A stretch of 64,000 nucleotides of DNA from Musa acuminata AAA Group (GCF_036884655.1 NC_088342.1:9605501-9669500); one strand, 5' to 3'; positions 44,127 to 56,932 are shown, numbered from the stretch's first letter. Numbers and translations are program-made. Notes: generated by a model not told the origin, from the letters alone.

Positions 44127-46174
44127 ATGGCCTCCTCCCTCCGCCTCTCTCCCGTTCTCCACCTCCACACCTCCTGGCAGCCGCGGCGCCTGCCTCCTCG
44201 GGGCCTCCGCGACATCCGGTGCGAGGGGAGGAGCCCCAGCGACGGTGGCTCCCGGTCGGAGAACGCGGTGCTCAGGCTGGCCTGGTACGGCTCCGAGCTC
44301 CTCGGTATCGCCGCCTCCTTGTTCCGTCCCTCCCCCTCGACGGCCCCATCGGAGGAGTTGCGGGCCGATGGATTGGGGTTCGCGGCTGGCCGGGCGGAGG
44401 TGGCGGAAGCGATTAAAGAGGACTTCGACCGTTCCTACTTCGTCACAGGTTCGAGAACCTTCCACTCCCAAGAATTCCGTTTAAGATCGTTCTACCCTTC
44501 TTTGGCCGATGAGAAGGGGCGGATTCTGAATGAATATGACAACCATGAAGTGTGAAACGGACATTGGATAACTTATTCACACATCAAAATACACATTCGC
44601 TATAAGGACTGGTTTCCATGGATCAAGTGTTGGATTAAACGTAACCCAGAGTCAAAAAAAGGGAAAGGATCATATGCGACGGCCAACCGAAGGAACGAAG
44701 GATGTAACCTCATGTGGTTGCCATGACAGATTTGTTATTCCCAAACATGGTATGTAGATGCAGACAAGGCTGAGAGTTTGTGTTTGTATGTTATGACACA
44801 AACACTGGTCTTGTACAATTTTGGTGTTGGTATGCGACTGTTTCTTTGAGAATTCCAGGTCAACCAATTCTTTGATGGATATAGCCCTTATTTTATAGCT
44901 TGACATCCCAGTATTTTTGTAGTTATGCAGATTATGCATAATTCAATGGAAATCTAGAGATATAGGATCTTGGAGCAAATCGTAAAAAGTGTTGCCTGGC
45001 TAGATATAAGTTCATACTTTGGGAAGCTGGTACTAACTGAATTTGCAATCCTTGCAAATGATGATGTTTAATCACTTGTGAATGTATGTGATGTTCATCC
45101 CCCTTTTGTGTTCTGAGGTGTTGGCATTGCTATAAGCTGAAAGAGCAAATGGGTCCTGGCTATTGTACGTAACAAAATGTTAAGACAAGACAGAATAGGT
45201 AAAAAGTTCAGCGTGCCTAAAAGCTATTATATCTGCTGCTGTTCTAAACTTCTTTCCTGCATAATATATTCCAAATGATTCGGTTCATCTATATCTACTC
45301 TTTTGTTTGCATCTGACATTTATTTTTACTGTCCAGGGAACTTGACACTTGAAGCCTATGAAGATGACTGTGAATTTGCTGATCCGGCAGGTTCCTTCAG
45401 AGGCCTTCAACGTTTTAAACGAAATTGTACAAATTTTGGATCACTGCTTGAAAAATCTAGCATGAAACTCACAAAGTGGGAGGACTTTGAGGTGAAAACC
45501 CTGAAATCCTTTCAAATATATCATAACCATCTCTACTTTCTGTTATAGACATTGAGGGGGAAATGGTCTCTAGTAAAATATAGTCTACCTGCAAACCTTC
45601 ATAGATGTAACCCATCAAATATCATCCTCATTCTGACTTATTACAGTTGTACAACTACAAAAATGATTACAGCCAAAATGGTTGGTTGCAGGATAAGTCA
45701 ATTGGACACTGGCGTTTCAGTTGCATCATGTCATTTCCTTGGAGGCCAATTCTTTCTGGTATATAAGAAACCATCTTCCAAGAGTAAAACCTATCCCTTT
45801 TATACTGTTGATTGTTAATCTTGTTGGTGTTTCTTGGTTACTTCCATCCCTGACAGGTGAAGTTCATGTTCTATATAGTAGGATAATTCAATTACTCTAT
45901 TCTGACTTTCTGATATGTTTGTTCTTGCTTTTTGATATGCCTTTTCTCTTTCCACAGCTACTGGCTATACAGAATACTATTTCGATGCTCAATCAGGGAG
46001 AGTTTGCAGGCAATGAATTTATTCTATGGTTATAATCTTGAAATGATCTCATCCTTCATGATTTAAGTCATTCATGTTGTTCTATGTAGGCATGTGGAGC
46101 ATTGGAATGTTCCTAAAATGGCACTTTTCAAGCAAATATTCAGACCAAGCCGTTGGGTATGGGAGAAACGCTAA
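44127..46174 (+). CDS. DUF2358 / SnoaL-like protein, predicted plastid-targeted (5 exons)
   Basis: Exons are 44127-44448, 45337-45491, 45692-45758, 45958-46009 and 46090-46174, giving 226 codons plus stop. Residues 1 to about 35 are rich in Ser, Arg and Leu with few acidic residues, like a chloroplast transit peptide. The rest matches the plant DUF2358 family, which has an NTF2/SnoaL-like fold: EAIKEDFDRSYFVTGNLTL, YEDDCEFADPAGSFRGLQRF, IGHWRFSCIMSFPW, TGYTEYYFD and CRHVEHWNVPKM. The reaction is not known. Exon 4 ends CAG followed by GCAATG, so intron 4 is apparently a GC-AG intron. Using it keeps the conserved CRHVEHW block in frame. Exon 1 is GC-rich. Confidence 0.88.
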
Positions 46175-48204
46175 AAGCCCTCAGTGTGAATCTCGACAAT
46201 TTAAGGATTTACATAAGGTTTTTGGTTGACCCTGATTTGTTCACCAATCAACTTGGAGTATCCTTGCTGATACTGTCTGTTAGTTTACCTTTGCTCATTT
46301 AGCAGTTTAAGCTATCAACCAAGTGATGTACATAATGCATGACAACATAGATCCACTAAATATATGAGGATATTTTGTATGTCTCATACATTTAATGACC
46401 TTGTTGCCTGTATGTGATGACAGTCTTTGGAAATGAATACATTTCATGAAAACAAAACACCAAGGTAAACATTCACATTTGCAATAAGTTATATGTCCAA
46501 ATGAAGGTATTACATCTTATTGGTTTTAAACATGCATCCTGGTGTAGTTATCTAAATGTATCCTATTTATGAAGCATACACTGACAATTTTTTAAATAAA
46601 TACAGATGTTATTTTTGTGTCCTGATGTAATCCAAGATATTTATGCCATTTGACTGACATTGTAAAATGTGCTTGATTGTTTTCATAGTAACACAATCTG
46701 AGTTATGTGTTATGTACACATTGTACATCAGCAGCATTCTTTACTGATGGTGAGCATTTAGAAGTGTCATCCATGCATAATGTTGAATGCTGTCATGAAT
46801 TTTCAGCCTTCTGTTATGATATTACTGCTTCAAGTTCCTCTATGCTGATTGCGATTATTTGGACCATGGAATTCTTTGTGCTTAAAAGTTTCAAACATGT
46901 ATTAATGGCTTCTTTACTTGATTATCGATCAAAAGTCAGTATCCATCTATATGAGTTGTGTGTATGTTAGCCTACAATTGTGTCAGGTTTTCAGCTAAGT
47001 TTGGAGATGTTTCTGTCGCTTGATGTAAAATGTGTCGCAAAATATTTGAGCCAGCCATGACATGTTGCCATCAATGATCAAAGTGTTACTCTTCTAATCC
47101 AAAACAGCATCCGTAGACTGGTCATCTTGAATACAGAAATCAGATATGATCATGTCTGTAATGCTATACTATACTGTTTTGCAATTGAAGTTGCTTCTGT
47201 GTTGATTGAGAAGATGCAAATCTATAGCCTTGCTCACCATTTGCCTGAATTCAGAAGTGTGATCAGCTCAGAATTCCTCTCGTTGATGGTTGATATTTTG
47301 TTCCCAATCACAAAGGATGCATGATAACTTTTTCGCGATCACCTTATATCTTTGTTCATGTAGAAAATTGGGACCTCTAGGAAATTGCATTTACTCATAA
47401 ACAAGAAGTTGTACATGTACCAAAAAAGGTTGAAAAGAAATCTTCATACAAAGAAACTTAGCCAATGTTGATTCTAAACCTGGATGAAAGGTAAAGTGTT
47501 GTATTAGGCCATTGTTAACCAGCATAAAAGTATGTTAGATCTTATGAATATGGATTTTAACTGATTTCAAGTTGGAATATTATGGCTTTGGGCTTCGTAG
47601 TAGTCGTTATTGTTACACCCAGGTAGATACTTGGCACATCTCTCAACTAAGTAGGGACATTATTGCTTTATAGTTGTTGATATACAAAGGAAGAGACTTC
47701 GCTATCACCTCTCTTAACTGTGATACGGAAACACTTCGATCTTGGTGTTGTCGCTGCTAATATACTGAGTGATAATCTTCTTCTTCCTCCTGCTTTATGC
47801 TATTTAAAGGGGATTTCATTGGAACAGATCCAATACTAGAAATCTGTACTACCTTTTGAGGGATTCCAAACACTTCTTGGTCTGGTGGGGAACAGAGCAA
47901 GCCAGCTAGATTTCATGTCTCTTTCTAAGATTCTCCACATCTTTGACTGAAATAACAAGTTAGCAGTACTAACTGAGTCTATGTTGACCCCTAAAACAGG
48001 AAATTCCAGGGCTTGGAGCATGATGATGCATCACTATTTCTTTCTTCTCTTTTTTTTACTGCTGTTCTTTAATTTTAGTCATTGTCTTTATCTCCTTTGG
48101 ATTTGTTGCTTGACAGCAACATTAAATGGATTCCCATGATTAGTTTCACTTATCAAGGATTTCAAGTACAGCAAAAGTTGTATCTGATGCACTTACCGTC
48201 AACC
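46175..48204. other. Intergenic, about 2 kb, no gene recognised
   Basis: AT-rich. Open frames at 46707-46970 and 47127-47324 have no recognisable motif. The part after about 48100 could be 5' UTR or an upstream exon of the next gene, because the same frame stays open from 48082 to the ATG at 48205. Confidence 0.45.
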
Positions 48205-49987
48205 ATGAGCTCCATGAAGAACAATTCTGAGGATGAAGGAGCTCCAATGGAGGAGCATCAAACACAGAAGGCTGAGGTAAATCCATAGATTCTGATGCCT
48301 GTGAAATTCTTTCTTTCTCTTAGAAAGTGGTATTCTTTAGATAAACTAAGTGGGCTTCAACTTTTTTCCAGAAAGTGAGATGAGATTAAAGAACTGCAAG
48401 TTCGAATCCTTAAACTGATGTTTACTTAGCTGGGGCTGGGAAAAGACATTTTTCTGAAATATTAGAACTTGTTGAGCAAGTTCTTTTATTCATATCTTAG
48501 AGAAATCAGAGTTCCTCACTTGGTAGATACTATCATATTTAATTTTCTGCTAGTTTCTATCTTGCACGGATCACCTGGTAAGGCCTAAACTAATATTCTG
48601 GAAATATGAGACCCAAACAGTCTCATGGTTAGATCTGTTTCCAAACGTACTTTTACTTAGAATCGCTGTCACTTTTGTGTGTTCTGCAATGCATTAAACA
48701 TCTACTTGGCGGTTGATATCTTGATGACGATGCCAATATGATGAAGTTGCAAACATTGGTGCTAGCTTATATATTTCAATTACTTGGTATATATTGCATC
48801 CGTTATGGTATCCCTCAAATGAAAAAAGAAAATTCTGGCCCATAAATATTTATACTTATTACTTACTAACCAAAAATCTATTAGACAATGTAAATCGATT
48901 AAGAATTCTCTGTCAATGTCTTATAGTATTATCAGCACCAATTATGCCATGTTCATCAATATAGTAGACCTCAACAAGATGAAATCATGTGAACTTTTCG
49001 TCAACTATTGCAAAATCATCAGTTTCCTTGTTACAGAAGTGAGAATTATTATTAATAATTCTTAAGTCTAGTGTTGCATTTACTAAGTTGTTGTCTTTGT
49101 TGTTTAGTTTGCAGGTGGAGAAGCATTTAGAGACAAAACAGGATGCCGATGCCTATGTTCAATACATGGATATGCTGTTGAAGAGGGCACTTGAAAATGG
49201 CCAGTACTCGAAGTAAGTGTATAATTTAACATTTGTGAACATGAGATTTATATCAAGTGAAATGTTTGTGACTGGAGACAGATTCAAGTAAGCATTGGCT
49301 AGTTTGACTGCCAAAAACTTGTTACTCTGAATTATGACCTTGTAGTATTGACAAGAAGAAAGCTTTCTGTTTTGCATGACTTGGAAACTCTCTTTGGTTG
49401 ATGAAAAGATTTTAAGGAAACATCTCAGAGCAAATAAATCTAGGTTTTCAGAGAATGTGGATGTTTGATATGTATATCCTACTACTAATTGAATGCAAAG
49501 GCAAAAAGATAATAGTATACATGTGGTTCCAGTTTGATAAATAATGAGTGATGCAGAATATGTTTACATTCTGATGCCTGAAATAAGCTCAACTCAAAGA
49601 AAAGGCAATCTACAAGGAATCGAGGCCTGGGATTGGTAGGTCTCTCTACTGATGAGCCGACTACAATAGCTACATTGGATACCTTGTCAAGATCTGGGTC
49701 ATATCAACTATGATTTCAACATATGTTATTGAATGATTATGCTTGGCTTACATTAGTGTGTTCACTAGGCTCTAACTTGTCATGAACATCCCTGGTACTG
49801 CACCTTAAACAGCAGCCTTGTGGAATGACAGAACCAGTTGCTGCAATGCTGGTGGTGTTTTCTCTAGGATTGACACTGAACCAAGTAGCCAATCTGTCAA
49901 AAGGCGGCATGGAGGTCACCCTTCAATGAAGATCCAAGAAGATGAAGTTAGCCAACTTGAGCTGCTGAAGGATTCGTATCTCCCTCG
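48205..49987 (+). pseudogene. Unrecognised gene, three in-frame exons, interrupted by an LTR element
   Basis: Candidate exons are 48205-48276, 49115-49212 and 49868-49987. They are joined by consensus sites (GAGGTAAAT, TTTGCAG, CGAAGTAAGTG, CTCTAG) with matching phases. The product is hydrophilic and charged: an acidic start (NNSEDEGAPMEEHQ), a helix-prone segment (DADAYVQYMDMLLKRALENG), a basic stretch (SVKRRHGGHPSMKI) and EDEVSQLELLKDSYLP. I do not recognise the family. The third exon runs straight into the chromovirus LTR at 49988. CTAAG followed by a GTAAGCC donor-like site resumes at 56273, so the exon appears split by the insertion. Downstream exons could not be fixed. It could be a broken gene or a chance exon chain. 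Confidence 0.45.
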
Positions 49988-50755
49988 TGTCACGAACGGT
50001 CATCGCGCACTCGTAACAACTCCGTTCAACGAATTGTTCGTCGCTAATACCTATATGTGTAGCTGCTTGACAACATGTTTTCTCTTGGTTTTAGGTCATT
50101 TTGCTTGTAAAAATGTAAGTTCGAACAAGCTACAGCGTTACAAAGCGATCGCTCACCGAACCGAGCAAAACAGCCCCAAAATAGTTCCGTTTTCGCGTGC
50201 CGCGGGCTGATTTCTAGAATCTGCCTCCGCTCACCAAAACGTTAGCCATCTCAACCCTGCACAGGGATGGATGGGGCTTCGGATATATACCGGGCGTTGA
50301 ACACTCTTTCGCAAGTTCGCACGTTGCCTTGACGGGAACTTGTTGTCGCGCCCGGGACCAGGTGAGCGGCTGTTTGTGGGCTTGCAGCTGTTCGTACAAC
50401 CTTCTAAAACCCTTGTTTTCCCCCTCTCCCTCTTTTCTCTTGTGCACGCAAGGTGCTCACTGAATTGCTTGTAAAGCTTCCCCTTTTCGCGAGACGTCGG
50501 GACTTGTCCATCACTCGTTCTTTCGAACTAATCAACTTTTTCTTTTTACAGGTCCTTCGGGACCTGCGAGAGGTTACAAGTGGGCTGATCCTTGTGGAGC
50601 AATATCGCAAGGGCGAAGCGCGACTTAGGCAACGCAAGCTAAGTTCGCGTCTTTGCCGCAAGGGTGACCCGCGACATAGGCAACGCAAGCTAAGTTCGCG
50701 TCTTTGGCCGCAAGGGTGCCTCACGCCTTAGGCAATTTCAGCTAAGGCCGTGACA
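49988..50755 (+). repeat. 5' LTR of chromovirus 2
   Basis: 768 bp. It contains GGATATATACCGGG near 50280, a possible TATA region, and an internal tandem repeat (AGGCAACGCAAGCTAAGTTC and GCCGCAAGGGTG units) near its end. It is very similar to the right LTR. The right copy has extra bases near 55760 (CCTTTGAACTCCCCGAGTGG segment). Confidence 0.93.
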
Positions 50756-50758
50756 TTG

Positions 50759-50770
50759 TGGTATCAGAGC
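50759..50770 (+). promoter_or_regulatory. Primer-binding site, initiator tRNA-Met type
   Basis: TGGTATCAGAGC, three bases after the 5' LTR end, sets the orientation to plus. Confidence 0.92.
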
Positions 50771-50816
50771 GGGCAAGCACTTCGAGCAAGCAGCGAACGA
50801 ACTTCGTAACTTTGCC

Positions 50817-52424
50817 ATGGCAAAGCATCGTGGCGAATCAAGCAAGACGGGGCAAGCCGGACCCTTGCCCCAAGCAGCCACAGGTGGGCTGCATGTGCAC
50901 ACTCGCTCTCATGCTGTTGGAGCCGCTCAAGAGGAGCGCGGCAGAGAACATGATGAGCGAGAAGTTGGCTACTCTCCGCGAGTGGAGGAAGCGCAATCTA
51001 GAGCGCTAACTGGGAAAAAGAGTCACAAGGAGAGACTCACAACAACGGAAACCTGCCTGGATGTTCTTGAAGCGAGCATGGAGGAACTCTACCATGGCCA
51101 ACAAAGGCTTATTAGGGTAGAGAGCTCGCAAGAGGAAGCGGAGTCCAGGATCGACAAGGTCGAGGCCCTAGTCGACCGACTGTCTGATGACACCAAAGAC
51201 TCCGTGCAACACTTACAGGATGTTGTGGCGGAACTTACTTCAAAGGTGGCCATGCTCACAAGAACACTAAATGCGGGAGGAAGCAACACCCGCGTTGCAC
51301 CACCATAAAATTTGAGGGCACCCGAGCCTCATGGATATGGAGGGGCCAGAGATGCCAAAGAGCTCGAGAACTTTCTCTTCGACATGGAACAATACTTTCG
51401 AGCTACGAGGCCCGATTCTGAAGATACCAAAGTTTCTATAGCAACAATGTATCTGAACGGAGATGCGAAACTTTGGTGGCAAACCCGTTGGGAGGAGATC
51501 CAACAAGGTCGGTGTCGAGTCGACACATGGGAGGACTTGAAGCGGGAGTTGAGTACTCGGTTCCTACCGGAGAACACAGAGTTCGTCGCAAGAAGGAAGT
51601 TGAGACAACTCCGACAGAGTACCACCATCCGAGACTATGTGAAATAATTTTCTGCACTAATGCTGGACATACAGGACATGTCCGAGAAGGACAAGTTGTT
51701 TAGCTTCCTCGATGGTTTGAAGCCTTGGGCTCAACAGGAGCTAAATCGAAGGAATGTTACCGATGTGGTCGGGGCAATTGCTACTGCAGAAAGGCTCACG
51801 GACTTTGTTTCCTCTGAAGACCCAGGAAGAAGGAAACAATCTTCAGGCAATCGCCCTCCAAAACATTCTCGAGGGAAGGAGCTCGGGGGCGAGCAAAAGA
51901 AGAAGAGTTCCCACAAAGGGCCAAACCCGAAAGGTAAGGCCTCAAAACCTGGAGGATGTTTCTTGTGCGGAGGACCGCACATGGTGAGAGAGTGCCCACA
52001 AAAACAGGCACTCGATGCTTTGACGGCTTCCATCCACCCCCCCCCCCGATCGGACAAGGGCAAAGCTTTTGCTCGTAGTTCGAGCAGTTCTGAATCCAAC
52101 AACGACGACGAGGAGTCGCAAGGACCCCGAATGGGAGAAATGCGTTTGTTGAACGCTATGCAGGGTCAAGTGGGGGAGAACATGAAGACAAAGTTACAAA
52201 AAACAGGAAGTAGTGAGCTGATGTATGTGGACATCAAGTTAAATGGCCAAACGACCTGTGCAATGGTGGACACGGGCGCTACCCACAACTTCATAGCCGA
52301 TCGAGAAACACAGCGACTTGGGTTGATCTTGGAGAAGAGCCCAAGCCGAATGAAGGCAGTGAACTCGGAGGCCAGGCGAATCTCCGGGTTGGCGAAGGGA
52401 GTTCCCATCAAAATTGGGACATAG
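50817..52424 (+). pseudogene. Gag and protease region of chromovirus 2
   Basis: One frame from 50817 to 52424, interrupted by TAA at 51306 and again at 51645. Both stops lie in the same frame, so they look like point mutations. It has a coiled-coil-like N-terminal part, the gag core (AKLWWQTRWEEI, STRFLPENTEFVARRKLRQL), a zinc knuckle CFLCGGPHMVREC, and the aspartic protease motif MVDTGATHNFI near 52265. The next stop is at 52422-52424, after which protease-like sequence continues. Confidence 0.88.
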
Positions 52425-52655
52425 AGCGGGAACACCAACATGATGGCCGTGCCATTGGATGACTTCCAAGTGATTCTTGGAATGGAGTTTATGCACGCGG
52501 CGAAGTTGGTGCCAATGCCGTTCTTGAACTCCATATGTATGATGGGAGGTGACGACCCCTGCATGGTTCTCGTCTCTCGGAGAGGAACCAAGGAGTCCCA
52601 ACACATATCGGCATTGCAATTGAAGAAGGGGGTACGATAAGGCGAACTAACATTC

Positions 52656-53894
52656 GTGGCGGCTATGAAGTTAGAGCCACTCGACAAGGAGGCCAATCAT
52701 GAACCTGCTGTGGTGACGAACGTCCTGAAAGAGTTCACTGACGTTATACCACTCGAGTTGTCGAAGACTCTTCCGCCACGCAGGGGCGTGGATCATAAAA
52801 TTGAGCTGGAGCCAGGAGTGAAGCCTCCAGCGAGACCACCCTACCGTATGGCCCCGCCAGAGTTGGCAGAACTCATAAAGCAGTTAGGTGAACTGCTAAG
52901 TGGTGGTCTCATCCGCAGCTCTAAAGCACCTTTCGGAGCTCCAATTCTCTTCCAGAAGAAACAAGATGGGAGCCTCCGATTATGCGTCGACTACCGAGCC
53001 CTTAACAAAGTGACAGTGAAGAAAAAATATCTCATCCCGCTCATCGCGGACTTGTTCGACCAGTTGGGTAAAGCTAAGTATTTCTCGAAGCTCGACCTTC
53101 GGTCGGGGGTATTGGCAGGTACGCATTGCTGAAGGCGACGAAGCGAAGACTACCTGTGTGACCAGGTATGGAGCATTTGAGTTCTTGGTGATGCCCTTCA
53201 GCTTAACCAACGCTCCGGTCACATTCTACACTCTCATGAACCAGCTATTCAAGGAGTATTTGGATAAGTTCGTGGTCGTCTACTTGGACGATATCGTCGT
53301 TTACAGTCAAACGCTCAAGGAGCACGTCAAACACCTTCGGACAATTTTCAAGGTTCTCAGGGAGAACACCTTATTCGTGAAAAGGGAGAAATGCTACTTT
53401 GCCCAAAATGAGATCTTATTCTTGGGGCATCGAATCGGTGATGGCTCCATTCAGATGGATAAGTCGAAGGTGCAAGCAGTTGCGGAATGGCGAACTCCTA
53501 AGAAGGTGCCAGAGTTGATATCCTTGGTTTCGTCAATTACTATCGACGCTTTATAGCGGGATATTCGAAGCGGGTAACTCCACTGACAGAGTTGCTAAAG
53601 AAGGAGCAGCCTTGGAAGTGGTCTGACAGATGTGAAATAACATTCCAAGATCTGAAGGCTGCTGTTCTAGAAGAACCGGTGCTCAAATTGCCGGACTACG
53701 GAGAGCCCTTTGAAGTCCATACAGACTCTTCGGACTTCGCTATTGGGGGAGTACTCATGCAAGAGGGTCATCCGGTGGCCTACGAGAGCCGCAAACTCAA
53801 CGAGACCAAGCGACGGTATCCAGTGCATAAGAAGGAGATGACAGCAATGATTCACTGTCTACGAGTTTGGCGACACTACCTCCTTGGGTCGTGA
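52656..53894 (+). pseudogene. Reverse transcriptase and RNase H region of chromovirus 2
   Basis: The RT block begins [14 protein letters not shown] and includes [10 protein letters not shown] frameshift follows near 53110, then the frame from 53158 carries FLVMPFSLTNAP and the catalytic YLDDIVVYSQ. Another frameshift near 53520 separates the RNase H part, which has [14 protein letters not shown] and a stop at 53892-53894. The catalytic motifs survive but the frame is broken. Confidence 0.88.
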
Positions 53895-53897
53895 TTT

Positions 53898-55477
53898 GTG
53901 CTGAGGATGGACAACATCGCCCTGAGCTATTTCCAAACTCAGAATAAGCTCTCCCTAAAGCAGGCGCGATGGCAAGACTTCCTGGCTGAATTTGATATGG
54001 TAATGGAGTACAAGCCCGGGAAGACGAATGTTGTGGCCGATGCGCTGAGTCGGAAAGTAGAATGCGTGAATGTCGTACAATTGGAGGGCAGAGGGCAAGC
54101 AAGTCTGTTGCACTCCAACTTCCTTTCCCGAATCAGGGATGGACTGTATAGTGACCCCCAGGCAGTTATCCTGATGCAGCTCATCAAAGAAGGCAAGGCA
54201 CGACGATTTTAGGTGCAGGAGGGACTCGTTTACACAAAAAGGAATAGGGTTTATGTTCCCCGAGTGGACAATTTGAGGCGTAAACTCTTAAAAGAGTGTC
54301 ATGATTCCCTTTGGGATGGACACCCAGGCATTCACAGAACGTTGGCTCTCATGGAGAGGGCCTTCTACTGGCCGAAGATGGGGACTGATGTGGAGGAATA
54401 TGTTCGAACATGCCTTGCTTGCCAATAAGACAATATGGAGTAGCGAAAGCCGGTGGGACTTGTGGAGCCATTGCCCGTACCAGAAAGGTCATGAGAGAGC
54501 ATTTCCTTGGACTTCATATCAAGCTTGCCACTTGTAGGAAGACTCGGATCGATACTCGTGGTGGTCAATCGGTTTTTAAAGTATGCAACTTTCATTGCTG
54601 CTCCCCTACATTGTTCAGCAGAGGAGGCGGCCAAGCTGATGATGAAGGATATGGTGAAGTATTGGAGAGTCCCACACAATATCATTAGTGATCGAGAGCT
54701 CGGGATGATTCTGAACCGAGCTATTCAAATTATTGGGGTTAAAGTTATACTTCTCTACAAGCCTCCACCCCCAGATGGATGGCTAGACTGAAAGGATAAA
54801 CTCGCTCCTGGAGCAATATCTTCGGCACTACGTGAGTGCAAACCAACGAGATTGGGTGAAGCTATTGGACATTGCCCAATTCTCCTACAACTTACAGCGG
54901 AGCTCTGTATCCAACAAGAGCCCCTTCGAGATGCAGATATTGCGCAGGCTTACTTGGAGAAGGCGGCAAAAAGATGAAGAAGTGGGCAGATTTGGGAAGG
55001 CGACCGCAAGAGTTCAAAGTTGGCAATTTGGTGTTGGTAAAGCTCCAACCAGCATCACTCCAATTCTTTAGGAACAAAGTCCACAAACTATTGGTGCGTA
55101 AGTATGAAGGGCCCTTCCCAATTATCAGTAGGGTAGGCAATGTCTCTTACAAGTTGCAGCTGCTGACGTGGTTCAAAATTCACAACGTTCTTCATGCCAG
55201 CAACCTAAAAGCCTACCACTCGGATCCGTGAGATGCTTCCCGAAGTGTTCCAACTCGACTACCTCCCATCACAGCCTCCTACGAGAAGCGAGTTGAAACC
55301 ATTCTGGCGGACCGCAAGATAAAGCTACCCAACGGAGCTGAGCAGACAGAGTACTTGGTGAAGTGGCGAAAGCTTCCCCGAACTGAAGCCAATTGGGAGC
55401 CTGAAGACGCCCTGCGACATGAAGAAGAGATCATCAACAACTACCAACAAGCGTCGACAAGGGCGTCGACAGTTTAA
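53898..55477 (+). pseudogene. RNase H end, integrase and chromodomain of chromovirus 2
   Basis: RNase H ends with NVVADALSRK. The integrase zinc-binding part (DGHPGIHRTLALMERAFYWP, then CLACQ) is followed by a stop at 54426-54428. The core appears in a shifted frame (MDFISSLP, ISDREL), but the usual QTDGQTE block is degraded to PPDGWLD and a stop. The chromodomain (TEYLVKWRKLPRTEANWEPE) lies near 55350-55410 and the frame stops at 55475-55477. The integrase is not functional. Confidence 0.85.
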
Positions 55478-55488
55478 GTGGGGGAGAA

Positions 55489-56272
55489 TGTCACGAACGG
55501 TCATCGCGCACTCGCAACAACTCCGTTCAACGAACCGTTCGTCGCTCACACCTACATGTACAGTTGCTTGACAGCAGGTTTTCTCTTGTTTTTGGGTCAT
55601 TTTGCTTGTAAAAATGTAAGTTCGAACAAGCTGCAGCGTTACAAAGCGACCGCTCACCGAACCGAGCAAAACAGCCCAAAACAGCTCCGTTTTCGCGTGT
55701 CGCGGGCCGATTTCTGGAATCTACCTCCGCTCACCAAAACGTCAGCCATCTCAGCCCCTTTGAACTCCCCGAGTGGCACAGGGCTAGATGGGGCTTCGGA
55801 TATATACCGGGCGTTGAACACTCTTTCGCAAGTTCGCACGTTGCCTTGACAGGAACTTGTTGTCGCGCTCGGGACCAGGTGAGCAACTGTTTGTGGGCTT
55901 GTAGCTGTTCGTTCAACCTTCTAAAGCCCTTGTTTTCCTTCTCTCCCTCTTTTCTCTTGTGTACGCAAGGTGCTCGCTGAATTGCTTGTAAAGCTTCCCC
56001 TTTTCACGAGACGTCGGGACTTGTTCGCCGCTCGTTCTTTCGAACTAATCAACTTTCTCTTTTTACAGGTCCTTCGGGACCTGCGAGAGGTTACAAGTGG
56101 GCTGATCCTTGCGGAGCAATATCGCAAGGGCGAAGCGCGACTTAGGCAACGCAAGCTAAGTTTGCGTCTTTGCCGCAAGGGTGACCCGCGACTTAGGCAA
56201 CGCAAGCTAAGTTCGCGTCTTTGGCCGCAAGGGTGCCTCACGCCTTAGGCAATTCCAGCTAAGACCATGACA
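55489..56272 (+). repeat. 3' LTR of chromovirus 2
   Basis: 784 bp, matching the 5' LTR over its length with scattered substitutions and one short insertion. It is preceded by the purine-rich tract at 55476-55488. Confidence 0.93.
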
Positions 56273-56932
56273 CTAAGGTAAGCCAACAATGAGACACAGC
56301 TCATCTTTCTTCTGTTCTCTTGTTTGTACCTTCACATGTGACTAACTTGGATCCTTTCTGACCTACTCACCACTAGCTTATGCAGATGTTTCAGATGCTT
56401 TTTGGTAGGACTTGTTCATCTCTTCTTCCTGACCAAGTCTCCATGAAATGTATGTTACCTGCAAATCACCTAGACTAATTCAAGCTTTGTGAGATTAACT
56501 GTACCCGATGGATCAATGCCTTCTTCTCAAAAACAAATCATTGGATAGATAATGCACAGAAAACATGATCTGGTTGCAATCTATTACATGGTGGCATTTC
56601 ACAAGACCCATAAATATACATTTGCTGTTCTTTGTTCTCTGAACAGTGGAAATTACACTTTCTTGAAACCAAGAGACAGAGGAAGTTAACCGTAGGAAGA
56701 TGACTCTCTTTCTTTCTTTTATGGTTGTCATTTCTTTCTTTGACTGCATGGATCAAATATAATTGATTTCTCATTCTTTGTGGAGAGTTCATCCCTGATG
56801 AAAATGGAGAAACTGGTTCCTTTCTTCCTTGCTCTTCTACAATCCTGATCACTTATCCTGCTCCTAACACAGAACAAAGGAAGAAGGTAAGAAGAAACTC
56901 CAAATGATCTTTCTTAAGAATACAATTGAAGA
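56273..56932. other. Sequence between chromovirus 2 and the MAKR-like gene
   Basis: Starts with CTAAGGTAAGCC, the apparent remainder and donor of the interrupted exon. A CTTATGCAG acceptor-like site near 56386 is followed by an open stretch containing FQMLFGRTCSSLLPD, which could be a further exon of the interrupted gene. It may also include the 3' UTR of the minus-strand MAKR-like gene. Evidence is weak. Confidence 0.35.

Larger units (their letters stand above)
49988..56272 (+). mobile_element. Ty3/gypsy chromovirus 2 (plus strand, decayed)
   Basis: LTRs at 49988-50755 and 55489-56272 begin TGTCACGAACGG and end TGACA. The primer site TGGTATCAGAGC is at 50759-50770, and the purine tract AAGTGGGGGAGAA abuts the right LTR. 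Internal order is gag, protease, RT, RNase H, integrase, chromodomain, typical of Tekay-like chromoviruses. Several stops and frameshifts interrupt the frame. Flanking 5-mers are CCTCG and CTAAG, so no target duplication is visible. The insertion falls in a putative exon of an unrecognised gene. Confidence 0.93.

Noticed and set aside
46707..47324. Open frames of 87 and 65 codons between two genes
   Set aside because: Short, AT-rich and without splice support or recognisable domains.
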